14,231 nucleotides of DNA, taken from assembly GCA_964393615.1 (NCBI GenBank), contig CAYMUR010000109.1:1-14231 (forward strand), written 5' to 3'. The stretch comes from CAYMUR01 sp964393615 (GTDB lineage: Bacteria; Planctomycetota; Planctomycetia; Pirellulales; Pirellulaceae). Positions 8,301-14,231 of the stretch are shown piece after piece (position 1 is the first letter of the stretch; each line of letters opens with the position of its first letter). Under the pieces are notes generated by a model. The model did no database searches, was not told the DNA's origin, and worked only from the letters and a program-made list of their open reading frames with translations. The position numbers were made by a program, and so were the translations under genes.

Positions 8301-8953
8301 CTGTATTCTGATTGACCATCTGCAGTGATCCCTAAAGCCTTGGCATTGGCCGTGGTGGTATAGATGGAGACGTTGTTCGCGCTGCCGTCATCGTCGACGT
8401 AAGGTTCCAGATCGCCGGGCCCGTTGGGGTTGTCAGCCGTTCGATTAATGTAGATGTCCAGGGCGGGGCCCTCGGGCAAATGGTCTACGGTGATGCTGTC
8501 GTACAGAGACGTTTCGTCGTCCTTCAATGCCTGTTTTACATCACGGTAGTCGACCAATTGAAAGTTGGGCGTCGTGCCGGCAAGTGTGAAGGGTGCTAGA
8601 TTGATGTAGTCAACGTCAATCGTTACAACGACCTCCTGATCGACCAGTCTGGAGCTCAATTGGTCTCCGGCAGTCTGCAAGGCGTCGTAGACTAACGAGT
8701 ACTGGTCTTCGCAAAACAACCAGGAAAAAGTCTCTTCCGTTTCTTCTTCCCCCGTCGTTTCCTCCCCTGTGGTTTCTTCCCCTGTGGTTTCTTCTTCAGT
8801 CGTTGCTTCGGGGATCGTGAATAGAGGATTGAAAACGAAGGTAGTCAGTACCGTTCTCGCTTCCAAGCGTTCGAAACAGGCGGATCGGAATTTTCCTTGT
8901 CGCTTGCCGTATATCATGGTTCGATGATGAGATGATTTTGGTGCTACTAACAC
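5345..8953 (-). CDS. Large secreted modular metalloprotease with GEVED and dockerin domains
   Basis: 1202 residues. The N-terminus is basic and carries FERLEARTVL (27-36), resembling the planctomycete LEPR-XLL export motif. An acidic Thr/Glu linker with GEETT repeats (52-75) follows. The protease region (about 100-415) has HEIGHALGFLSGVD at 267-280 and a Met-turn-like NIMDP at 384-388; the canonical third metzincin ligand is absent, and His375 in SHW is the best candidate, as in leishmanolysin-like zincins. It resembles the NF038122 metalloprotease family. Next come an SdrD/B-like domain with DNNGNGTPDEGEG (437-449), a GEVED domain ending GEVEDYQIVL (700-709), a pre-peptidase C-like beta domain (about 728-820), and four dockerin-type calcium loops (921-932, 950-961, 976-987, 1008-1019). 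The tail has LDNAL three times (1141-1155). The GTG at 8953 is supported by GAGGA seven bases upstream; ATG 8917 has no such site. The protein is probably extracellular or surface-bound; its substrate is unknown. Confidence 0.9.
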   Translation of the reverse strand: MLVAPKSSHHRTMIYGKRQGKFRSACFERLEARTVLTTFVFNPLFTIPEATTEEETTGEETTGEETTGEEETEETFSWLFCEDQYSLVYDALQTAGDQLSSRLVDQEVVVTIDVDYINLAPFTLAGTTPNFQLVDYRDVKQALKDDETSLYDSITVDHLPEGPALDIYINRTADNPNGPGDLEPYVDDDGSANNVSIYTTTANAKALGITADGQSEYSQALEIDGLFETYTLTSDALIQFNCQEQWDFNQLDGIEPGAIDFVATAVHEIGHALGFLSGVDGLDDSNGSLSADELVDNTSEWYKTTFPAAVTVLDLFRYSTESLGDYDGDGEEEGSPIIDFTADAREKFFTFDQGNTRPGRFATGEMFGDGDQPSHWKDATPTINIMDPIGEPGDIDTLSSLDLQAFDVIGWDRVGIEENGVLPEVTVAHLSGTVFHDNNGNGTPDEGEGVGGHTIFYDADNNGIFGFGEQGIITNDSGYWMLVADLGDPPTFGTREDVVLRLALPSGTVSITGDPHEAVAIISGNPLTNHRDVHFGVQDNIDYSDAPHDLTAPVVYSYPTVGSDAASHGIVPNFHLGATVDGEPAGSPDTSANGDDLSGDDDDDGILFPAVEMLSGTDYTVTVTGSQAAQVGYFQMWIDFNRDGDWDDPNEKVLSDVRLDMGANELTFTIPEDSVDGTSYARGRLGFTKGLGPAGHDNGGEVEDYQIVLGPGGPGPLVLSSSGDLGSVDFLEVQHQQVSTATLLEMEAAHTGRFTVEATPANSNSDLELHVYNTQGVLLARSSSSATDQRVDIPVTVGDELLLWFCGEPNSVDLRITNLVAGGNTDLYVYGTDNDDSFTLTVDEGNEIKINGATYDFSSQQVSTITFYSGSGNDTLDAGNGWVPQQQQSIVGHALNVYHQGPTTLRVSQNMPTSLVQLTGDFSNDGVVDANDIDSLVEAIHFGSQLDTFDVNHDGHVNHSDLDFLVQDILQTTYGDSDLDQDVDIFDFNQLVIHFDPLATDKNWSEGNYDGDGDIDISDFQILVQNFSPLSTATTPRGSIGHLRVTGSPDRSHSPTPDPSGALHEHFLSVNTANTPSDMTTRSAASAFQSALVNITKTVASSARDSAFGSFRAASDNLPSSRLKTGELPLVGKESDDLSVLDNALLDNALLDNALEQNRYHQVLQHRFLDGDPGSSTAFGENTELEKVLDTKLIDKTFSLSG
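5493..5535. repeat. 15-bp in-frame tandem repeat near the 3' end of the metalloprotease gene
   Basis: The unit GCATTGTCTAAGAGA occurs twice perfectly (5493-5507, 5508-5522), then as a partial third copy (5523-5535). On the minus strand it encodes LDNAL three times. The near identity of the DNA suggests recent slippage duplication. Confidence 0.85.
8729..8800. repeat. Acidic GEETT in-frame repeat near the 5' end of the metalloprotease gene
   Basis: A run of related 15-bp units encodes three GEETT pentapeptides within residues 52-75, flanked by further Glu/Thr. It forms a low-complexity acidic linker between the export motif and the protease domain. The units differ at some bases, so it looks older than the 3' repeat. 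Confidence 0.75.
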
Positions 8954-8960
8954 GGACGGT

Positions 8961-8965
8961 TCCTC
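8961..8965 (-). promoter_or_regulatory. Ribosome binding site fixing the GTG start of the metalloprotease
   Basis: GAGGA on the minus strand lies seven bases before the GTG at 8953. The alternative ATG at 8917 has no purine-rich site in front of it, so the GTG start is preferred. Confidence 0.65.
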
Positions 8966-9050
8966 AAGAGAAAAAAGTTGTTAGGTGTGAGGTCCGCCAC
9001 GACGCCCACTTGCGTTCGCAGCAATGGTTTCGATTGAAATGATTATTCTT

Positions 9051-9059
9051 ATTATATCA
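9051..9059 (-). promoter_or_regulatory. Extended -10 promoter for the metalloprotease gene
   Basis: The minus strand reads TGATATAAT, a perfect TATAAT with the TGn extension, in an AT-rich patch. No good -35 element was found at 16-18 bp, but extended -10 promoters often need none. It would start a transcript about 90 nt before the GTG at 8953. Confidence 0.55.
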
Positions 9060-9163
9060 GTCACCAACAAAAAGCTATCGCAAATACAAAATCGCGTGGC
9101 CGTGATATTGTCTGAAAAACGCTATTGTAAACCTTCATCGGATGCTCGACATTGCCATATAAA

Positions 9164-9194
9164 CCCTAGCTGGAAGAACTACTCCAGCGTAGGG
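9164..9194 (-). terminator. Probable terminator of the BBP7-like gene
   Basis: CCCTA-GCTGGA (9164-9174) pairs with TCCAGC-G-TAGGG (9183-9194) over 11 bp with one bulged G and an 8-nt loop. It starts six bases after the BBP7-like stop. In the minus direction it is followed by TTTATAT, a short and imperfect U-tract, so termination may be partial. Confidence 0.65.
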
Positions 9195-9200
9195 AGTGAT

Positions 9201-10670
9201 TTACCAAGTCCATTCGATACCGGATGTTAGGCCAGACAACAACAGATCCGAATCGTTGTTGATCCCAGGTGTCCGTGGTACGTCTGGACGTGGTGGGAAA
9301 ATGAACGCCGGATCGGGGTCGAATTGTTCTGCTGCCAAAACAAGTTCTGCTAAATGCAGCATGTAATAACCGACCCGTAATGTACAACGCGCACTGAGCT
9401 GGAAGGTTGCGTACATGTTCAGTTCGACAATGGTGGCATGTTCTTCCACGGACCGTTTTTCGTAGACAGTAAACGGTTCCTCGAACAGGCCTGTCTCTTC
9501 GATATACCGCGTCGAGCTGATTTGTGTGTTTTGATCGGAAAAATTTTGGTAAAGGCCGGCCCTGATTTCACTGCCAAGGCGAAAGCGTGGTCGGACGTTC
9601 CACTCAGCTGATCCGCCAAGCTGGAATCCCAGCATGTCATTGTCTGTCTGAATCGTATAATCCAATGACGCCGGGCCACGAGTGATCGGTTCTGCTGGGT
9701 CGGAGAACGGATCGTTGTGTGATTCCACGTCCGTGTGGTACCTCAAATCGTCTCCCAGGCTGACGAAACGAATGCCGGCCGATTTTGAGAAAGCAAAGCG
9801 GAAGTTCCGGGCGACATATCGTTGACGCAAAATCAGATCAATACTGTGGAACTGAGAATTGTAGGAAAGATCCTGACGCGTGGCCTGGTCGGTGTGTAGA
9901 AACCCGGCGATTGGTGGACTTGGGTTGGTACCAAATCCACTTAACACAGAATACAGGTTGTGGTTGGCACTGTTGGCCGAAGCATTGTCCTTCCACTCCA
10001 CCATTCCGACGTAGTTACCTTCGATGCTGCGACCCGGACCAATCAGGCGCGCCATTGTTAGCTGAAGTCCGGGTTGATCATCCAATCCCAAGTCATCAGT
10101 ACTCAGTACAATGTTGCTATTTCCAATACCGTCGGCTGCAAAATCGACCCGGCCCACGCCGAAATCACGATCCAGAAAGACGGTTCCCACGTAGATGTCA
10201 AACCAGTTGGTAGTAGGATGAGTTTGGTTGGTGGTTGGAAAGAACTGTCCCAGCGCATTGGCAGCAGGACGTCCTCTACCAGGTGTCGCAAGGCGGCTGG
10301 CGACCAAGGTGCTGCCGGTGTAGGCACCACTGTTCCCCTGGTAAATCAAGCCTTGTTCGTAGCCATGCGGTAATCCCTCGACAGGCGGGATGTCTGACAT
10401 GGTCGATGCATACTCTTGGTTTTGTAAAGTATTCGTCCTGACGGACTGAATGGGTTCAGCGGATACAGGAGAGCCGTTGTCGCTGTGACTCAACGTAAAC
10501 CCATGTCCCGTCGCCGAGTGGTTTGGCGACTCAATCAGCGTGCCCCTTGGATAAGAATGGAGTTTAGCACCAGCAAGCGGTTCCACCGCAGCAGTTTGTG
10601 AAATCATGTAGAACCAGGCACCAAACAGAGCCAATGCGACGCCAGCAGCTTTGTATGTGTGGAAACTCAC
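9201..10670 (-). CDS. BBP7-like outer-membrane beta-barrel protein
   Basis: About 489 residues. From the preferred start the N-terminus is a short basic segment followed by AAGVALALFGAWFYMISQTA, a clear Sec signal peptide. The mature N-terminal 100 residues are low in structure. The rest alternates short polar and aromatic segments as in an outer-membrane barrel, with FDIYVGTVFLDRDFG, a QRYVARNFRFAFSKSAGIRF segment and a final GLTSGIEWTW; a terminal aromatic residue is typical of barrel proteins. This pattern matches the planctomycete BBP7 family of uncharacterised barrels, though the call rests on recognition without a search. The GTG at 10670 has GGGAGAG six bases upstream and is preferred over a GTG at 10688 that lacks such a site. 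It is flanked by terminators on both sides (9164-9194 and 10899-10936), so it is probably transcribed alone. Confidence 0.8.
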   Translation of the reverse strand: MSFHTYKAAGVALALFGAWFYMISQTAAVEPLAGAKLHSYPRGTLIESPNHSATGHGFTLSHSDNGSPVSAEPIQSVRTNTLQNQEYASTMSDIPPVEGLPHGYEQGLIYQGNSGAYTGSTLVASRLATPGRGRPAANALGQFFPTTNQTHPTTNWFDIYVGTVFLDRDFGVGRVDFAADGIGNSNIVLSTDDLGLDDQPGLQLTMARLIGPGRSIEGNYVGMVEWKDNASANSANHNLYSVLSGFGTNPSPPIAGFLHTDQATRQDLSYNSQFHSIDLILRQRYVARNFRFAFSKSAGIRFVSLGDDLRYHTDVESHNDPFSDPAEPITRGPASLDYTIQTDNDMLGFQLGGSAEWNVRPRFRLGSEIRAGLYQNFSDQNTQISSTRYIEETGLFEEPFTVYEKRSVEEHATIVELNMYATFQLSARCTLRVGYYMLHLAELVLAAEQFDPDPAFIFPPRPDVPRTPGINNDSDLLLSGLTSGIEWTW

Positions 10671-10676
10671 AGAGTT

Positions 10677-10683
10677 CTCTCCC
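10677..10683 (-). promoter_or_regulatory. Ribosome binding site fixing the BBP7-like start
   Basis: GGGAGAG on the minus strand lies six bases before the GTG at 10670. It falls inside the longer frame that begins at GTG 10688, which is why the shorter protein is preferred. Confidence 0.65.
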
Positions 10684-10898
10684 AACACCTAAAACAGTCT
10701 GTTATTTCGTAATTGCTTGATGAGTCCATAGGACTGGTATCCTCGCTAGAATCCATCGGTTTGTTACAAAGAGTAAAACTAGAACTTCCAGATTCGCCGA
10801 TACGGTCACTAGAATCCAAAAAGTCGACCTATAGTGCCTCTGCTTCCGAGGCCTCCTAGATAATGATAAATGGAAGCCCGGGTGGGGCAATGGTCGCA

Positions 10899-10936
10899 TA
10901 AAAAAAGGTTCCCACTGCGTCAGCAGCGGGAACCTT
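10899..10936 (-). terminator. Rho-independent terminator of the second DUF1559 gene
   Basis: AAGGTTCCC (10905-10913) pairs perfectly with GGGAACCTT (10928-10936). After one mismatch, CTGC and GCAG pair around a GTCA loop. On the minus strand the hairpin is followed by seven Ts. It lies about 50 bp past the DUF1559 stop codon. Confidence 0.88.
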
Positions 10937-10983
10937 GGTATTGCTAGCGATGGTCGGAAGACCACCTTGTCATGACAAGGTGA

Positions 10984-12039
10984 CTATTGACCTTCTTCCG
11001 GGATGATTTCGCCACCTGAAATGGTAGATAAGGCGTAATAAACTGCCTCTAATTGGATCGAATCGGTGACGAAGCGAACACTGCCATCACACAGGCCAAA
11101 GTTGCCTCCGCCTGGATGGCGGCTCATGAAACCGTACGACATGCGCCGTGCTTGCGCTTCACCAGAACCTACCCAGCTCTGTGCTCCACTCTTGGGTAAC
11201 TGTCTGTAGTGGTTGAGCGGAATAGCAGCTGTGCCAATCACACCGTCCCAGTTCGCCCAGAAATTCCAGCGGCATAATTCGGGGATCGTTTCGCCCAGTG
11301 CGAACGTGTTACTGGTTCCATCTCGAATATCACGAATAGCGGTGGGAAAGATCGTACCACGATCGACCGTCGCGCCACCAGGCCCGATTGAGCATCCGCC
11401 ACCAGCACCACCTGCACAGCCGTTGCGGCCTGCAAAGCCCGTGGGGAATTCCAGGCCCTGTTTTTGATTGGCATTACGTCCTCGGATGGTCACAATTGGA
11501 TTGAAACTGCCACGTCCCCAATTTGCGCCAGAACTAAACTTGTAACTATTGGCAGCCAATTCAGTACCGGTCCAAAACAAGCTGTTTGCATTCGCACCAA
11601 GTCGGTCATCATACAGTCCGTCGCCCGTATCATCCGAAGGACAGAGGATTTCTTCAATCACGGTAGAAACTACCATGGGGTTGTCCGGATTCGGTGGACT
11701 TTTGGAAGTATCACGGAAGGTCATCGGTGCACTTTGGTCGTAGAAATCATACAGCGGCTGCTGCTCCATGTACGGCAGAATTTGCAGGAACAAGCTGTGT
11801 CCTACGGTAGCCTGATTGAAAACTCCATCCCCCCAGTTGATAGGGAAAGTGCGGTAGGCTGAATGATAATTCTGCAAGGCAAGGCCGAGCTGTTTGACAT
11901 GGTTGCCGCATTGGATACGGCGGGCCGCTTCACGAGCTGCTTGGACAGCCGGAAGCAATAATGCGATCAAGATTGCAATGATTGCAATCACGACCAACAA
12001 CTCAACGAGCGTAAATCCGTGTGAACGTTTCTTGTCCAT
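10984..12039 (-). CDS. DUF1559 family pseudopilin-like protein, complete
   Basis: 351 residues, a normal length for DUF1559. The leader MDKKRSHG is followed by FTLVELLVVIAI, giving a prepilin-type cleavage after Gly8, Glu at mature position 5, one hydrophobic helix and PAVQAAREAARRIQC. Family motifs follow: CPSDD (133-137), DGTSNTFALGE (240-250) and SRHPGGGNFGLCDGSVRF (306-323). Between them is a Gly-rich segment with two Cys (about 202-223). The function of the family is unknown; membrane anchoring with an external domain is inferred from the pilin-like N-terminus. The ATG at 12039 has AGAGGA nine bases upstream. A good promoter lies at 12347-12375, so the message probably has a structured leader of about 300 nt, and a strong terminator follows at 10899-10936: a self-contained transcription unit. 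It shares the N-terminal helix with the DUF1559 protein at 1-784, but the bodies differ clearly. Confidence 0.95.
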   Translation of the reverse strand: MDKKRSHGFTLVELLVVIAIIAILIALLLPAVQAAREAARRIQCGNHVKQLGLALQNYHSAYRTFPINWGDGVFNQATVGHSLFLQILPYMEQQPLYDFYDQSAPMTFRDTSKSPPNPDNPMVVSTVIEEILCPSDDTGDGLYDDRLGANANSLFWTGTELAANSYKFSSGANWGRGSFNPIVTIRGRNANQKQGLEFPTGFAGRNGCAGGAGGGCSIGPGGATVDRGTIFPTAIRDIRDGTSNTFALGETIPELCRWNFWANWDGVIGTAAIPLNHYRQLPKSGAQSWVGSGEAQARRMSYGFMSRHPGGGNFGLCDGSVRFVTDSIQLEAVYYALSTISGGEIIPEEGQ

Positions 12040-12125
12040 TTGTTGAGATCCTCTGCAAAAAAAAATGATTTGGGTTCGAGCAACTCGTCATACATTGAGA
12101 ATTGCTACACATTCATCAAAGGGAG

Positions 12126-12177
12126 GTTCAACGATTAAAAGGAAATGAAATGATAACAGTTCGGTTGGTCGTTGAAC
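12126..12177. repeat. Inverted repeat in the predicted DUF1559 leader
   Basis: GTTCAACGA (12126-12134) and TCGTTGAAC (12169-12177) are perfect 9-bp complements 34 bp apart, about 90 bp upstream of the DUF1559 start codon. They could form a stem in the leader RNA or be paired protein-binding half-sites. Confidence 0.5.
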
Positions 12178-12197
12178 TCAGTTGCCTCTCTCTTTTT

Positions 12198-12239
12198 GCG
12201 TCAATCGCTTTCCCAGGTGAAGGGAAAATGTTTTGACGC
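12198..12239. repeat. Two-tier hairpin in the predicted DUF1559 leader
   Basis: The outer arms GCGTCAA (12198-12204) and TTGACGC (12233-12239) enclose a second perfect stem, TTTCCC (12209-12214) with GGGAAA (12222-12227), around a 7-nt loop. It lies in the predicted transcribed leader of the DUF1559 gene. Confidence 0.6.
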
Positions 12240-12346
12240 CCACTTCGCGCATTAACCACTCACGCCATAACACCACCCCTCCTCTGTCAGTGAAAATGGT
12301 GGGAACATACGAATAGTAACGCTTCGACGAAATTGTCCGAAACCTT

Positions 12347-12375
12347 AATCTATTAGGGAGTTAGGGAATTGTCAA
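12347..12375 (-). promoter_or_regulatory. Sigma-70-type promoter for the second DUF1559 gene
   Basis: On the minus strand a perfect TTGACA (12370-12375) is followed after exactly 17 bp by TAGATT (12347-12352), which matches four of six -10 positions. The predicted start is near 12340, about 300 nt before the ATG at 12039. Confidence 0.55.
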
Positions 12376-12555
12376 GCGTTTTGGCCGGTAAGCGTTGAGC
12401 TTTCTGGTTCACTTTATTTACTATTGCGTTGTAAGTTGTGTAATTTCAACGCTTTGTGTTGTTTTAGGCAGGCTGTGCCACGTTCAAAGACTTCTGTGTC
12501 TTACTCTGTCTTACTCTACAAATCAATCCTAGCGGGCATTTTGCAGAGACAGCTA

Positions 12556-12591
12556 CCGCGCCACGGTATTTTCAAGAAAACGAGGGCGCGG
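12556..12591. repeat. Nested inverted repeat just past the lpxA stop
   Basis: CCGCGCC (12556-12562) and GGCGCGG (12585-12591) pair perfectly. Inside them TTTTC (12569-12573) and GAAAA (12576-12580) are also complementary. It starts 42 bp after the lpxA stop in the direction of transcription. No T-run follows, so it may be a factor-dependent terminator or a 3'-end-stabilising hairpin. Confidence 0.6.
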
Positions 12592-12633
12592 CATGAAGGT
12601 TTGAACGGTTTTGACGAGATTTCCAGCTTCGAT

Positions 12634-13491
12634 TCAACTTGCCATGCGTCCGGTGGGGATTTTTTCGTCGGCTGGATTGGTCGAGTGAAGTCTCAGCGTG
12701 GTGGAGTTTGCGCCGCGCCGTTGGCTAATGATCCCTCGATTGCTGGAAGTGAGAAATTCGAAAAACTGGGTGACGGACTCTGAGGTGCACTGCCCGCGTA
12801 GGTTGTCGCAGATTTCGTTCCAAGTCAATCCACGGCAGTAGAGCGTCCGATAAGCTTCTTTGAGTTGAGATATTTCCTGGCGATTAAACCCGTGGCGACG
12901 CAAGCCCACTAGGTTCAAGCCGACTGCTTTGGTTGTTTCTCCATCGACGGTGATACAAGGTGGCACGTCGTGGCGGACCCGGGCCATTCCGCCCACCATG
13001 GCGTAGGCGCCAACACGGCAAAACTGATGGATCGCAACTGCACCGGAAAGATAGGCATGATCGTGGATTTCGACATGACCTGCCAACAACACGTTATTGA
13101 CCATGATCGTGTGGTCGCTGATGTGACAGTCATGTCCAATGTGCGTTCCCACCATGATCAAATTGTGCGCTCCGATTAGCGTTGCGTCGGTGGATTTAAG
13201 AGCTCGGTGGATGGTAACACATTCACGAATTACATTATTGTCGGCGATAACAAGGTGTCCAGAATGGTCGGGGGCATGCGAGTGCTGGGGTAAACCCCCC
13301 AGAACGACTCTTTCGGCGATCCGATTGTGGGGGCCGAGTTTTGTACCACTTTTGATCACGACGTGGCTGGCGATTTGGCAGTCGTCCCCAATTTGTACAT
13401 TGTCTTCAATGACCGAAAATGGACCGATGGCAGTGTCACGCCCAATCATGGCACCAGGACTAATGGCAGCAGTTGGATGAATCAAGGGCAT
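12634..13491 (-). CDS. lpxA: UDP-N-acetylglucosamine O-acyltransferase (LpxA)
   Basis: LpxA transfers a 3-hydroxyacyl chain from acyl-carrier protein to UDP-GlcNAc, the first step of lipid A synthesis in the cytoplasm, and acts as a trimer. From ATG 13491 the protein has 285 residues. It starts MPLIHPTAAISPGAMIG and continues as hexapeptide repeats of a left-handed beta helix. It has IRECVTIHR, then GTHIGHDC, whose second His matches catalytic His125 of E. coli LpxA, then AGHVEIHDHAYLSG, AIHQFCRVGAYAMVGG and VGLNLVGLRRHGF. The C-terminal helices end FFEFLTSSNRGII, where E. coli LpxA stops; here about 30 polar residues follow. Longer frames start at ATG 13536 and TTG 13548; none has a clear ribosome binding site, and the shortest matches the family start best. 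No lpxB, lpxD or fabZ gene is adjacent. Confidence 0.93.
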   Translation of the reverse strand: MPLIHPTAAISPGAMIGRDTAIGPFSVIEDNVQIGDDCQIASHVVIKSGTKLGPHNRIAERVVLGGLPQHSHAPDHSGHLVIADNNVIRECVTIHRALKSTDATLIGAHNLIMVGTHIGHDCHISDHTIMVNNVLLAGHVEIHDHAYLSGAVAIHQFCRVGAYAMVGGMARVRHDVPPCITVDGETTKAVGLNLVGLRRHGFNRQEISQLKEAYRTLYCRGLTWNEICDNLRGQCTSESVTQFFEFLTSSNRGIISQRRGANSTTLRLHSTNPADEKIPTGRMAS

Positions 13492-13548
13492 GGCGCGGGT
13501 AATCGTTGGAGGCCAAAGCTTGAGATGTATCTTCATTGTATCGGTCAA

Positions 13549-13832
13549 AAATGTCTTACTTATGAAGAAGACTTAAGGCCATTGGTGCTGGCATTGCTAC
13601 TGGCCAAGGGAAGTGATTTTGCGAGCCCCACCGCATGTGCTGTGTGGAGCGTAGCGTGCGCCAAGTAGAAGGTTGGGTGGCCTGCATGCGTGACATAGTA
13701 ACCCTGCCCCTCGCGAAGCGTTTGGGATATACTGTAGCAAAAGTAACACGGTGAATGGCCAGATTCTGCCTTGTGAGAACAGTCTTGTCATGTCCAGAAC
13801 CAGTGATTTTTCAGCAGAGAATAGCAATCAAA
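13549..13832. other. Divergent promoter region between lpxA and the ATPase gene
   Basis: These 284 bp separate two genes facing away from each other, so both promoters should lie here. On the plus strand TATACT (13728-13733) matches five of six -10 positions but has no good -35. No clear lpxA promoter was seen. No tRNA or small gene was found. Confidence 0.4.
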
Positions 13833-14231
13833 ATGTGGAACGATACAAGAAGACAGTCCACCGGTGTTGAGGGGTTGGATGAACGATTAGGCGGAGGATT
13901 AATTCCGGGGACCCTGACGGTAGTTGTGGGGGCTACGGGAATTGGAAAAACCCAAATGGGTGTCCAATTTGCGGGGGCAGGCCAGCAGGAGGATGAACGC
14001 CCAGGGATCATTTTTGACATGTGTGCCCGGGGGGATTCCCAAAGTCACGCCGATTATGCTCAAAGGATCTGTGGCTGGGATCTAGAAGTGGCCGATGCAA
14101 AATGCGCGGGGCATTTAGAAGACTTTTTTGCAGAGGATCGTTCCCATGCTCACTATCTGCAAATCTTTGGTTACCAGGGGCGGCGTGTTACCCGTAATGA
14201 ACTTGATTTTTACGAGTGGAATGACTGGCAA
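13833..14231 (+). CDS. KaiC/RecA-superfamily ATPase, C-terminus cut by the window edge
   Basis: The frame is open for 133 codons from ATG 13833 to the window end. It begins with STGVEGLDERLGGGLIPGTL (9-28), the usual KaiC/RAD55-type entry into the nucleotide-binding domain. It continues with VVVGATGIGKTQMGVQFA, whose GATGIGKT (33-40) is a complete Walker A motif. GIIFDMCARGD (58-68) would be the next strand. Walker B and later motifs lie beyond the window. Such proteins bind ATP and include the circadian clock ATPase KaiC and many uncharacterised signalling or recombination ATPases; nothing here decides between these. The ATG has only a weak AGAGA about 12 bases upstream; an in-frame GTG at 13803 is an alternative. 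It is the only plus-strand gene in the window and is transcribed away from lpxA. Confidence 0.85.
   Translation, partial: MWNDTRRQSTGVEGLDERLGGGLIPGTLTVVVGATGIGKTQMGVQFAGAGQQEDERPGIIFDMCARGDSQSHADYAQRICGWDLEVADAKCAGHLEDFFAEDRSHAHYLQIFGYQGRRVTRNELDFYEWNDWQ

Larger units (their letters stand above)
10671..10983. other. Intergenic stretch between the DUF1559 and BBP7-like genes
   Basis: Besides the terminator at 10899-10936 this holds a 13-bp direct repeat with one mismatch, TCGCTAGAATCCA (10743-10755) and TCACTAGAATCCA (10806-10818), 63 bp apart. A small GCCTC/GAGGC hairpin lies at 10836-10852. The promoter of the BBP7-like gene must lie here, but no clear -35/-10 pair was seen. The spaced repeat could be a regulator site. 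Confidence 0.4.
12040..12633. other. Long non-coding stretch with promoter and inverted repeats
   Basis: The 594 bp from the DUF1559 start to the lpxA stop hold a promoter and three inverted repeats, listed separately. A 10-bp direct repeat, TGTCTTACTC, occurs twice in contact at 12497-12516. A plus-strand open frame from 12424 runs antisense into lpxA and has no recognisable features, so it is not called. Confidence 0.55.

Noticed and set aside
12424..12783. Plus-strand frame of 119 codons running antisense into lpxA
   Set aside because: No ribosome binding site or recognisable sequence; the lpxA frame on the other strand is certain.

Overview
The window looks like a piece of a planctomycete chromosome, most likely Pirellulales or a close relative. 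The evidence is family content rather than a marker gene: two DUF1559 pseudopilin-like proteins with the FTLVELLVVIAI N-terminus, a Tat-exported DUF1501 protein, a very large secreted protein with an N-terminal LE-x-R-x-x-L motif, GEVED and dockerin modules, and a BBP7-like outer-membrane barrel. An lpxA gene shows that the cell makes lipid A.

Layout. From position 1 to about 13,500 every gene is on the minus strand; only the last, partial gene is on the plus strand. In order: a DUF1559 protein cut by the left edge (1-784); DUF1501 (960-2462); about 590 bp with no convincing gene; an M81/MlrC-type metallopeptidase (3049-4518); an 820-bp non-coding stretch with a 19-bp tandem repeat broken by a 100-N assembly gap, a 14-bp palindrome, a strong bidirectional terminator and a large nested inverted repeat; a 1202-residue secreted metalloprotease (5345-8953); a BBP7-like barrel protein (9201-10670); a second, complete DUF1559 protein (10984-12039); a 594-bp non-coding stretch with a good promoter and three inverted repeats; lpxA (about 12634-13491); and, divergently, the start of a KaiC/RecA-superfamily ATPase (13833 to the right edge).

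How the genes work together. Genes on the minus strand are separated by roughly 175-830 bp, and several have their own terminator hairpin or promoter, so this reads as a set of single-gene transcription units, not an operon. The shared theme is the cell envelope and export: pseudopilin-like proteins, a Tat substrate, a secreted modular protease, an outer-membrane barrel and lipid A synthesis. No defence system, CRISPR array, prophage, insertion sequence, tRNA or rRNA was recognised. The most unusual material is non-coding: the 19-bp repeat at the gap, the two-tier inverted repeats at 5187-5249, 12198-12239 and 12556-12591, and a roughly 300-nt structured leader predicted before the second DUF1559 gene. 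In the coding part, the long-range metal site of the large protease and its two 15-bp in-frame repeat tracts stand out.
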